A DNA stretch of 6,812 bases, from contig JAFGJU010000171.1 in the NCBI GenBank assembly GCA_016928935.1, forward strand, positions 1-6,812. Direction: 5' to 3'. The notes beneath the pieces are model-generated. The model was given only the letters and a program-made list of their open reading frames with translations. It searched no databases and was not told the origin of the DNA. The position numbers and the translations under genes are program-made. The stretch is from Candidatus Eiseniibacteriota bacterium (lineage in GTDB: Bacteria; Eisenbacteria; RBG-16-71-46; JAFGJU01). This document shows positions 1 to 5,551 of this stretch, one piece after another; within the stretch, counting starts at the first letter, position 1; each line of letters opens with the position of its first letter.

Positions 1-131
1 ACTTCCTGCTGCGCATTACGTATTCCCTACTCCGTGCTCTCCATTCCGCAGTCCCCACTGCCGACTGCCCACCTCGCAGATCCTACCTCCTACTTCCCAC
101 TCACTACTTCCCGTTTCCCGCTCCGCATACG
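1..131. repeat. Degenerate heptanucleotide tandem repeat (about 18 units)
   Basis: Read in 7-base steps, with units starting at 6, 13, 20, 27 and so on up to 125, the stretch resolves into variants of CTACTCC: for example CTACTCC at 27-33, CCATTCC at 41-47, CCACTGC at 55-61, CTACCTC at 83-89, and CTACTTC at both 90-96 and 104-110. The plus strand is pyrimidine-rich and the complement is GGAGTAG-like. No credible ORF crosses it. Heptanucleotide short tandem repeats are known from other bacterial genomes, notably cyanobacteria; membership of any named family is not claimed. The array runs off the left edge, so its full length is unknown. Confidence 0.7.
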
Positions 132-141
132 GAACTTGCGG

Positions 142-155
142 CCGCGGGCCCGCGG
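142..155. other. Perfect 14-bp palindrome upstream of the PBP gene
   Basis: CCGCGGGCCCGCGG is identical to its own reverse complement. It lies between the heptad array and the candidate promoter, about 50 bp upstream of the -35 box. It could be a dimeric-regulator site or a remnant terminator stem, but it has no loop and no following T-run. No function can be assigned. Confidence 0.4.
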
Positions 156-203
156 GACACCCTGAAGTTATCCCTTCGCCTCGGCCCGCTTCACGGATGG
201 CCC

Positions 204-232
204 TTGATAAGGCATCGGTGTTGGACTAAAGT
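204..232 (+). promoter_or_regulatory. Candidate sigma-70-type promoter of the PBP1A gene
   Basis: A -35-like TTGATA (204-209, 5 of 6 to consensus) is followed after 17 bp by a -10-like TAAAGT (227-232, 4 of 6). This would start transcription near 239 and give a leader of about 65 nt before the ATG at 304. It would also leave the in-frame TTG at 244 almost at the 5' end of the message, which favours the ATG. The call is by eye only, and sigma-factor preferences of this organism are unknown. Confidence 0.4.
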
Positions 233-288
233 GAACGGAGCGGTTGGCCGCTCACGCAACGTTTGTGTTGACACGAGACCGGCCCCGC

Positions 289-294
289 GGAGGT
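289..294 (+). promoter_or_regulatory. Ribosome binding site deciding the PBP1A start
   Basis: GGAGGT lies 9 nt before the ATG at 304. The reading frame is open back to a TTG at 244, but that codon has no comparable Shine-Dalgarno sequence. The extra 20 residues it would add are Arg-rich and unlike a PBP N-terminus. The ATG is therefore chosen. Confidence 0.65.
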
Positions 295-303
295 CGCTCT
301 CCG

Positions 304-2397
304 ATGGCAGACCAGCAGACACTAGGGTTCGTCCGAAGGAACCGCGTGCCCATCCTGGTGGCCGGGCTGTTCCTTCTGGCCGGAATCTTCCTAAGCGCTT
401 TCAGATGGGCCAGCGCGGGCCTCCCGTCGCCGGCAAAGCTACAAACCATTGAGCCCCCTGTCAAGACCGAACTCTACGACATAAACGGAGAGCTGGTGTA
501 CGAGTTCTACAAGGAGAATCGCTCCCTCGTGCCGCTGGCCAAGATTCCGCGTTACCTGGTGGAGGGGACGATCGCGATAGAGGACCGCCAGTTCCGGAAA
601 CACTGGGGCGTGGACATCCAGGGCATAGGCCGGGCCGCCGCAAAGAACATACTCCGCGGGAACGTGACCGCAGAGGGGGCGAGCACTATTACGATGCAGC
701 TCGCGAGGAACCTCTTCCTAACCTACGAGAAGACATTCTCGAGGAAGATCAAGGAGGCCATACTGGCCTTCAGGATCGAGCGGGCCTACTCGAAGGACGA
801 GATCCTTGAGATGTACTTCAATCAAATCTACTTCGGCGAGGGCGCCTACGGCGCGCAGGCCGCCTCCAAGATGTTCTTCGCTAAGAACGTGGACGAGCTG
901 TCGATAGCGGAGGCCGCAGTCCTCACCGGCGTCCTCAGAAACCACAGGGAGTATTCTCCCCGCCGGCATCCCGACACTGCGCTGAGGAGGCGGAACTTCG
1001 TGCTCAGGGTCATGCTGAACGACGAAATCATAAACAAGGAGGAGTACGAAGCCGCGGTCGCCGCGCCGCTGGGCGTGACTCCGTCAAGGATGAGCCCTCG
1101 GGACGCGCCGTACTTCGCGGAAACGGTGCGACTCTATCTGGACGAACGTTACGGCTCAAACCAGGTGTACGAGGGAGGCCTCAGGGTCTATTCCACGCTC
1201 GACCTCAGGCTCCAGAGGGCCGCCGAGATGGCGCTCGAGAAACAGATGTGCCATCTCGAAGAGACCATGAAATACAAGGTGAGGCGCTGCTATCAGCCCA
1301 ACTGGGAGGGGGGGGCCGGAGACAACCATTTCATGCCCTACGTCCAGGGCGCGGTCCTGGCCATAGACCCCTCGAACGGGTACATCAAGGCCATGGTGGG
1401 CGGAAGGAGCTTCGAGGAAAGCGAGTTCAACAGGGCGGTTCAGACAAAGCGCCAGCCGGGCTCGGCCTTCAAGCCGTTCATATACGTGGCGGCCCTGGAC
1501 AACGGGTACGTACCCTGTGACACGATAACGGACGAGCCCATATCGTTTGTCGGCGCGGGCGGGAGGCCCTGGGTTCCCCACAACTACGACCGCACTTTCA
1601 GGGGGGAGATGACTCTCAGGTACGCCCTCCAGCTCTCCATCAACATCCCGGCCATAAAACTCTTGAGGAGCGTGGGGCCGAGCACGGTTGCGGACTACGC
1701 GAGGAGGATGGGGCTCCGGGCAAGGATTCCGAACGAGCTCACGGTGGCGCTGGGCACGAGTGAGGTCTCCCTGCTCGACCTCACATCGGCCATGGGCGTT
1801 CTGGCCGACGAAGGAATACGCGCCGAGCCGCTGATGATATTGAGGGTGGAGGACAGAGAGGGCAGAGTTCTCGAAAGGAACGTGACGCGCACCCAGGAAG
1901 TCCTGAGCGCCCAGACCAGCTACCTTGCCACCAACATGCTTCAGAGCGTCGTGGACCACGGCACGGGGTTCGGGGCCAGGGTCATGGGATTCTACGCGCC
2001 GGCTGCCGGCAAGACGGGCACGACCGACGATTTCACTGACGCGTGGTTCGTCGGCTACACTCCTCAATTGGTCCTGGGCGTCTGGGTGGGCTTCGACAAG
2101 AAGAAGACGCTCGGCTCGGGAATGACCGGCACCGTGGCCGCCCTACCCGTGTGGACGGAGATAATGCTCCAGGCCGGCTCCCTTTACAACTTCACCGATT
2201 TTTCGGTGCCGGAGGGCGTGATCCAAGTCGAGATATGCAAGGAGTCGCATCTGCTGGCCCTGGAGGGCTGCCCGGAGAAGACGGTGGAGGTGTTCAGGGA
2301 GGGCGAGGAGCCGAAGGAGTTCTGCTACAAGCACGCAGGCCGCGACTCCGGAAGAGAGCCGCGCGGCGACCCGGGAACGAGAAAGACGTGGTACTAG
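304..2397 (+). CDS. Bifunctional penicillin-binding protein, PBP1A-type (GT51 transglycosylase plus transpeptidase)
   Basis: A 697-residue class A penicillin-binding protein that polymerises lipid II glycan strands and crosslinks their peptides outside the cytoplasmic membrane. One membrane anchor spans about residues 15-33, after a short basic cytoplasmic tail. The GT51 domain shows EDRQF with probable catalytic Glu93, GASTITMQLARN at 125-136, RKIKE, and EILEMYFNQIYFG with second catalytic Glu169. The transpeptidase domain shows SAFK with nucleophile Ser387, SIN at 445-447 and KTGTT from Lys570. All key residues are present, so both activities are expected. The C-terminal tail has a CPEKTVEVF-type segment common in PBP1A relatives. 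Six cysteines (316, 329, 405, 645, 656, 674) all lie outside the membrane. The gene is monocistronic as far as seen and converges on the deo genes. The family assignment is firm; pbpA, mrcA or ponA naming would be arbitrary. Confidence 0.95.
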   Translation: MADQQTLGFVRRNRVPILVAGLFLLAGIFLSAFRWASAGLPSPAKLQTIEPPVKTELYDINGELVYEFYKENRSLVPLAKIPRYLVEGTIAIEDRQFRKHWGVDIQGIGRAAAKNILRGNVTAEGASTITMQLARNLFLTYEKTFSRKIKEAILAFRIERAYSKDEILEMYFNQIYFGEGAYGAQAASKMFFAKNVDELSIAEAAVLTGVLRNHREYSPRRHPDTALRRRNFVLRVMLNDEIINKEEYEAAVAAPLGVTPSRMSPRDAPYFAETVRLYLDERYGSNQVYEGGLRVYSTLDLRLQRAAEMALEKQMCHLEETMKYKVRRCYQPNWEGGAGDNHFMPYVQGAVLAIDPSNGYIKAMVGGRSFEESEFNRAVQTKRQPGSAFKPFIYVAALDNGYVPCDTITDEPISFVGAGGRPWVPHNYDRTFRGEMTLRYALQLSINIPAIKLLRSVGPSTVADYARRMGLRARIPNELTVALGTSEVSLLDLTSAMGVLADEGIRAEPLMILRVEDREGRVLERNVTRTQEVLSAQTSYLATNMLQSVVDHGTGFGARVMGFYAPAAGKTGTTDDFTDAWFVGYTPQLVLGVWVGFDKKKTLGSGMTGTVAALPVWTEIMLQAGSLYNFTDFSVPEGVIQVEICKESHLLALEGCPEKTVEVFREGEEPKEFCYKHAGRDSGREPRGDPGTRKTWY

Positions 2398-2400
2398 AAA

Positions 2401-2444
2401 CGCGCCACAAGGTCTGACCAGGCTACCCGTCCGGTCTTGGCGCG
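2401..2444 (+). terminator. Possible hairpin terminator after the PBP1A gene
   Basis: Four nt past the stop codon, CGCGCCA (2401-2407) is perfectly complementary to TGGCGCG (2438-2444). Inside, GACC-a-GG (2416-2422) can pair with CCGGTC (2431-2436) around an 8-nt loop. No T-run follows, so it is not a canonical intrinsic terminator. The position is right, but the function is inferred. Confidence 0.3.
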
Positions 2445-2520
2445 CCGCAAAGTCTAACATGTGGTGTCGCGAGAAGCCGACGCGCCGCACGGTCAACCAC
2501 GCCACACGCGCCGCCCACGC
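2401..2520. repeat. Three imperfect repeat units with exact 40-bp spacing
   Basis: Units begin at 2401, 2441 and 2481. Their first 20 bases are related: CGCGCCACAAGGTCTGACCA, CGCGCCGCAAAGTCTAACAT and CGCGCCGCACGGTCAACCAC. The first and second agree at about 16 of 20 positions, and the third is more diverged. The following 20 bases of each unit are unrelated. The block fills most of the gap between the two convergent genes. It is probably a decayed tandem duplication. It superficially recalls a repeat-spacer array but is too short and too diverged to be called CRISPR. Confidence 0.5.
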
Positions 2521-2525
2521 ATGCA

Positions 2526-2552
2526 AAGACGTCAGCCGCGCTCAGCCGTCTT
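2526..2552 (-). terminator. Possible terminator of the deo operon
   Basis: Read on the minus strand, AAGACG pairs with CGTCTT (2547-2552 with 2526-2531) around a 15-nt loop that can form a small inner pairing. It begins 25 nt after the deoA stop and ends in only three consecutive T residues (2527-2525). This is a weak rho-independent-like element, and it could serve as the end point for either of the convergent transcripts. Confidence 0.3.
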
Positions 2553-2577
2553 ACCGGGGCCCTGCGTGGCGAGCCCG

Positions 2578-3915
2578 CTAGGCCTTCGCCGCCGGACCCT
2601 GAACAGGCAATCTTTCCATTATCAGCCTTCGCTCCGGAACGGGCGCCTCACTGAATGAGAACACCCGCTCCAGCCGGGTCATCAGGTCCGCGACCCAGAC
2701 CGCACTTCTGTCACGTCTCAGATGGACCTCGACCAGATCCTGGCCCCTGGTGACGGCATCTCCCACCTTGGCCCTGAGCACCACGCCCACGGACGCGTCG
2801 ACGGCGTCGGTCCGCTTCCTCCTGCCTCCGCCCATGTCCACGCAAATCTCTCCGAGCGTCTTGGCGTCTATGCCCTTCACGTAGCCTTCGCACGGCGCCA
2901 GGACGACCTCCACCGCGGCGGCAGCCGGGAGAAGTGAGGGCTTCTCCACGACCCTAGCGTCTCCGCCCTGCGCCTCGACGAATTCCACGAATTTCTGCAG
3001 CGCAGCGCCACCGGATCTCAGTTTCTCCAGCTTCTCCAGCGCGCGGGCCCGGTCCGACTCCACGCCCGCCAGCCGCAGCATCTCAACTCCCAGCTCCATG
3101 GTCACGGCCGTCAAGTCGGCGGGACCCCCACCCTTCAGGCAGTCGAGCGACTCCTTTATCTCAAGAGCGTTCCCGACCGCGTTTCCGAGAGGCTGTTCCA
3201 TGTCCGTAATGAGCGCGCTGGCGTTCTTGCCCATGAGCGACGTCACCCGCACCAGCTCGCGCGCGAGTTCCTCCGCCCGGGAGAGCTCCGGCATGAACGC
3301 GCCCGCGCCGCACTTGACGTCGAACACGATGGCGTCTATGCCGGCCGCCAGCTTCTTGCTCAAGATGCTGCTCACTATGAGGGGGACCGATTCGACCGTA
3401 CCGGTCACGCCCCGGAGCGCGTACATGCCCTCGTCGGCCGGCACGAGCTCTCTGCTCTGGGCGGCGATGGAAAAGCCCACTCGCTCCACGTTCCTGACGA
3501 ATTCTCCCGGACTGAGCACGGTCCTGAGCCCTGGTATCGACTCCAACTTATCCAGAGTCCCGCCGGTGTGGCCCAGGGTCCTGCCGGAGACCATGGGAAT
3601 TCTCACGCCGGCGGCTGCCACGAGTGGGGCAAGCACTATCGAGACCTTGTCGCCCACTCCTCCGGTGCTGTGCTTGTCGACCTTGACTCCGGGGAGCCGG
3701 CTCAAGTCCAGCACCTTGCCGGAGTTTATCATGGCCCGCGTGAGGCTCAGCGTCTCGTCCAGCTCCATGCCCCTGAAGAACACGGCCATGAGAAACGCCG
3801 ACATCTGGTAGTCGGGCACGGAGCCCTCAGAGAAGCCTCTTATCAGGAAATCAATCTCTTCTTTCGTCAGAGGTTGCCCGTCGCGCTTCTTTCCGATTAT
3901 TTGAGGTGTGTTCAT
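2578..3915 (-). CDS. deoA: Pyrimidine-nucleoside / thymidine phosphorylase
   Basis: A 445-residue enzyme that reversibly phosphorolyses pyrimidine nucleosides to the free base and (deoxy)ribose-1-phosphate in the cytosol. The N-terminal helical domain starts IIGKKRDGQPLTKEEIDFLI, typical of the family. The phosphate-binding segment DKHSTGGVGDK is at 80-90 and SGRTLGHTGGTLDKLESIPG at 110-129. The pyrimidine-binding trio corresponding to E. coli TP Arg171, Ser186 and Lys190 is Arg168, Ser183 and Lys187. The C-terminal alpha/beta domain ends with the usual GDAVTRGQDLVEVH region. The ATG at 3915 has AAGG five nt upstream. It is the last gene of the operon and is separated from deoC by 135 bp holding a strong hairpin. 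Narrow thymidine phosphorylase and broader PyNP (pdp) cannot be told apart from sequence alone, so the symbol is by operon context. Confidence 0.93.
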   Translation of the reverse strand: MNTPQIIGKKRDGQPLTKEEIDFLIRGFSEGSVPDYQMSAFLMAVFFRGMELDETLSLTRAMINSGKVLDLSRLPGVKVDKHSTGGVGDKVSIVLAPLVAAAGVRIPMVSGRTLGHTGGTLDKLESIPGLRTVLSPGEFVRNVERVGFSIAAQSRELVPADEGMYALRGVTGTVESVPLIVSSILSKKLAAGIDAIVFDVKCGAGAFMPELSRAEELARELVRVTSLMGKNASALITDMEQPLGNAVGNALEIKESLDCLKGGGPADLTAVTMELGVEMLRLAGVESDRARALEKLEKLRSGGAALQKFVEFVEAQGGDARVVEKPSLLPAAAAVEVVLAPCEGYVKGIDAKTLGEICVDMGGGRRKRTDAVDASVGVVLRAKVGDAVTRGQDLVEVHLRRDRSAVWVADLMTRLERVFSFSEAPVPERRLIMERLPVQGPAAKA

Positions 3916-3947
3916 GCGGACCTTGTTGTCTCCACGTCGGTATTCAT

Positions 3948-3982
3948 CGAGGCCGAGCCTACCGTCCCGGTGCTCGGCCTCG
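3948..3982 (-). promoter_or_regulatory. Strong intercistronic hairpin between deoC and deoA
   Basis: CGAGGCCGAGC (3948-3958) is perfectly complementary to GCTCGGCCTCG (3972-3982), an 11-bp GC-rich stem. Within it ACCG (3961-3964) pairs with CGGT (3968-3971) around a TCC triloop, leaving a 2-nt bulge. On the minus strand it lies about 70 nt after the deoC stop and 32 nt before the deoA start. No T-run follows it on either strand. It may set deoC-to-deoA expression by partial termination, RNA processing or mRNA protection; which of these is not visible. Confidence 0.55.
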
Positions 3983-4050
3983 TTAACTCAGACCCCGCTG
4001 ATTTCGTGCGCATGCGCTTCCGCCGCGAGCCCGCTACCGTCGGCCGTCGC

Positions 4051-4914
4051 TCACGCGGAACCCACTATCTTGACGCTGGCGCTCGTGCCTATCCTGGTGG
4101 CGCCGGCTTCCACCATCTTCTTCACGTCCTCGGCCGTCCTGATGCCGCCCGCGGCCTTCACTCCCATCTCCTCCCCCACCACCTGCCTCATCAGACGCAC
4201 GTCTTCCACGCTCGCGCCCCTGGGTCCGAACCCGGTGGAGGTCTTGACGTAGTTCGCTCCTGCCGCCTTGGCCAGGGTGCACGCCTTTATGATGGCCTCT
4301 TGGTCCAGGAATCCAGTCTCGAGGATGACCTTGGTTATGACGCCGCGGCCGCACGCCTCGACCACGGCCCTTATGTCGTTCTCCACGTAACGGTAGTCGC
4401 CGGACTTGAGCGCTCCGACGTTGATGACCATGTCCACTTCCCGGGCTCCGTCCGCCACCGCCCTCTTGGCCTCAAACGCCTTCACGTCGGTGCGGTTCGA
4501 GCCGTGTGGAAACCCGGCTACTGAACAGGCCTTCACCTTGCCGCCCGCGCGGTCGAGCCGTTCGGCCACAAGCCGCACGTGACACGGCTGAACGCACACG
4601 GCAGCGAAGCCGAACTGCACGGCTTCGTCGCACAGCTTGATTATGTCGTCGTAGGTGGCCTCAGGCTTGAGCAGGGTGTGGTCCAGAAGCGGAGCCACTC
4701 CATCCTGCTTGGGTTTAACGCCTATCGTGGAGGACACCCTCGCGGCACCTGCGTCTATGAGCGCCGCCACCGCCTCCGGTCTCCTGGTCACGCACTCACC
4801 GCATCCCACGCAGACGACGCAGGTGTCCTCCGGCTGCTTGGCCGGCTCCGGGGACGCCTCAAGCCTGAGCAGGACTTCTTTTGTGATGCGCTCTACAAGT
4901 TCTTCGTTGGCCAT
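4051..4914 (-). CDS. deoC: Deoxyribose-phosphate aldolase with Cys-rich N-terminal extension
   Basis: A 287-residue class I aldolase that cleaves 2-deoxyribose-5-phosphate to glyceraldehyde-3-phosphate and acetaldehyde. The TIM barrel begins near residue 74 (LLDHTLLKPEAT). It shows the catalytic Asp161 in EVDMVINVG, Schiff-base Lys224 in YVKTSTGFG and Lys253 in GVKAAGGIRT, matching E. coli Asp102, Lys167 and Lys201. Family members of about 220-260 residues lack most of the first 73 residues seen here. These comprise an amphipathic helix (residues 4-18; Leu6, Ile10, Val14 and Leu18 on one face), a Pro-rich linker (21-30), a CX2CX2CX2C cluster (32, 35, 38, 41) and a helix-strand-like segment at 44-68. 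Longer DeoC forms with Cys-rich leaders do occur, to my recollection. The start is the ATG at 4914, which has GAGGT just upstream. The frame is open to 5019, but that part translates the tandem repeat. Confidence 0.93.
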   Translation of the reverse strand: MANEELVERITKEVLLRLEASPEPAKQPEDTCVVCVGCGECVTRRPEAVAALIDAGAARVSSTIGVKPKQDGVAPLLDHTLLKPEATYDDIIKLCDEAVQFGFAAVCVQPCHVRLVAERLDRAGGKVKACSVAGFPHGSNRTDVKAFEAKRAVADGAREVDMVINVGALKSGDYRYVENDIRAVVEACGRGVITKVILETGFLDQEAIIKACTLAKAAGANYVKTSTGFGPRGASVEDVRLMRQVVGEEMGVKAAGGIRTAEDVKKMVEAGATRIGTSASVKIVGSA

Positions 4915-4918
4915 GCTG

Positions 4919-4923
4919 ACCTC
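4919..4923 (-). promoter_or_regulatory. Ribosome binding site deciding the deoC start
   Basis: On the minus strand GAGGT stands 4 nt before the ATG at 4914. The open frame continues upstream to 5019, but that would translate the 19-bp tandem repeat into a Gly/Trp/Val-rich stretch. Placing the start at 4914 keeps the amphipathic N-terminal helix at the exact N-terminus. Confidence 0.65.
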
Positions 4924-4944
4924 TCTCGAATCGCTTTCTCGCGC

Positions 4945-5020
4945 GGCCGCGTTTCCCGCCACACCGCCGCCGTCCCGCCAGACCACCGCCGTCCCACCAC
5001 ACAGCCAGGGTCCCGCCACA
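4945..5020. repeat. 19-bp tandem repeat, four copies
   Basis: Consecutive 19-mers on the plus strand are GGCCGCGTTTCCCGCCACA (4945-4963), CCGCCGCCGTCCCGCCAGA (4964-4982), CCACCGCCGTCCCACCACA (4983-5001) and CAGCCAGGGTCCCGCCACA (5002-5020). The shared core is TCCCGCCACA. More diverged material follows to about 5060. The array lies in the cdd-deoC gap and comes to within 31 bp of the deoC start codon. Confidence 0.65.
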
Positions 5021-5072
5021 CTCCCGTTACGTTGCCGCTCTCACTGCCGCCCCTCCCGCTAGGCCATGGCCG

Positions 5073-5123
5073 TTGCGCCAACATCGCCATTGCGCCACCA
5101 TCGCAGTCGCGTTACCGCCGCCA
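5073..5123. repeat. 17-bp tandem repeat, three copies
   Basis: TTGCGCCAACATCGCCA (5073-5089), TTGCGCCACCATCGCAG (5090-5106) and TCGCGTTACCGCCGCCA (5107-5123) are contiguous. The first two differ at three positions and the third is diverged. Together with the neighbouring 19-bp array they fill most of the 250-bp cdd-deoC gap (4915-5164), in which no gene or clear promoter is seen. Confidence 0.6.
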
Positions 5124-5164
5124 TCCCGCTCGCCAGCCCGCCGTCCTCCCTGGCCTCGCCAGCG

Positions 5165-5551
5165 CTAGAATTTGTCGAACGGATGCGGCAGAAGCTGGGA
5201 CAGCCGGAAGCTCCTGTGTTTGCCCTTCCGATTGTAGACCGACACCTTGATGTCTCCGCAGAATTCCCACAGCACCTGTCTGCATGCTCCGCAAGGCGTG
5301 ATGGGTTCCTCGGCGCTGGACACTATCGCTATCTCGGCGAACTTCCCCGCGCCCGAGGCCAGGGCCGAGAAGACCGCCACCCTCTCGGCGCACAAGGTCA
5401 GGCCGAACGACGCGGTTTCTATGTTGCAGCCGGTGTACACCTTGCCGTCTTTGGTCCTGAGCGCGGCCCCCACCTTCAGTTTCGAGTAAGGCGACCTGCT
5501 GGCCGCCATCGCTCTTCTCGCAGCTGCGAAGAGTTCGTTCTTAGTTGCCAA
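5165..5551 (-). CDS. cdd: Cytidine deaminase (small homotetrameric type)
   Basis: A 128-residue cytosolic zinc enzyme that deaminates cytidine and deoxycytidine to uridine and deoxyuridine, feeding the downstream phosphorylase. The motifs are complete: GCNIETASFGLTLCAE with zinc ligand Cys54 and proton-shuttling Glu56, and PCGACRQVLWEF with zinc ligands Cys87 and Cys90. The length and the LLPHPF-type C-terminus fit the homotetrameric family, in which three cysteines bind the metal. The start is a TTG at 5551, inside the end of deoB (11-bp overlap), with a strong AAGGAG seven nt upstream. Translation is therefore probably coupled to deoB. A 250-bp repeat-filled gap follows before deoC. Confidence 0.95.
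   Translation of the reverse strand: MATKNELFAAARRAMAASRSPYSKLKVGAALRTKDGKVYTGCNIETASFGLTLCAERVAVFSALASGAGKFAEIAIVSSAEEPITPCGACRQVLWEFCGDIKVSVYNRKGKHRSFRLSQLLPHPFDKF

Noticed and set aside
268..273. Perfect TTGACA as a -35 box
   Set aside because: The sequence 16-18 bp downstream is GC-rich (AGGTCG) with no -10 resemblance, and a start there would fall at or past the ribosome binding site.
244..303. TTG start for the PBP1A gene at 244, adding 20 residues
   Set aside because: It has no Shine-Dalgarno sequence, it would sit nearly at the predicted transcript start, and the added sequence is Arg-rich. The ATG at 304 has GGAGGT and gives a normal cytoplasmic tail before the membrane anchor.
1156..2067. 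303-codon open frame antisense to the PBP1A gene
   Set aside because: It is a by-product of high GC and third-position bias. The translation is Arg/His/Val/Pro-rich with no recognisable domain, and the sense strand carries all the catalytic motifs.
645..2325. Six extracytoplasmic cysteines in PBP1A as a sign of an unusual disulfide system
   Set aside because: The C-terminal cysteines fall in a segment common to many PBP1A relatives, and a count of six alone is not evidence of disulfides.
2401..2520. CRISPR array, because of alternating similar and dissimilar 20-bp halves
   Set aside because: Only three units are present, the repeats share as little as 13 of 20 bases, and no cas gene is nearby. 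A decayed tandem duplication explains it better.
3568..4524. 318-codon plus-strand frame crossing deoA and deoC
   Set aside because: It lies antisense to two clearly identified genes, spans their intergenic hairpin, and shows no protein family signature.
4915..5019. Upstream extension of deoC to 5019
   Set aside because: It would translate the 19-bp tandem repeat. The ATG at 4914 has a well-placed Shine-Dalgarno sequence and gives a sensible amphipathic N-terminus.
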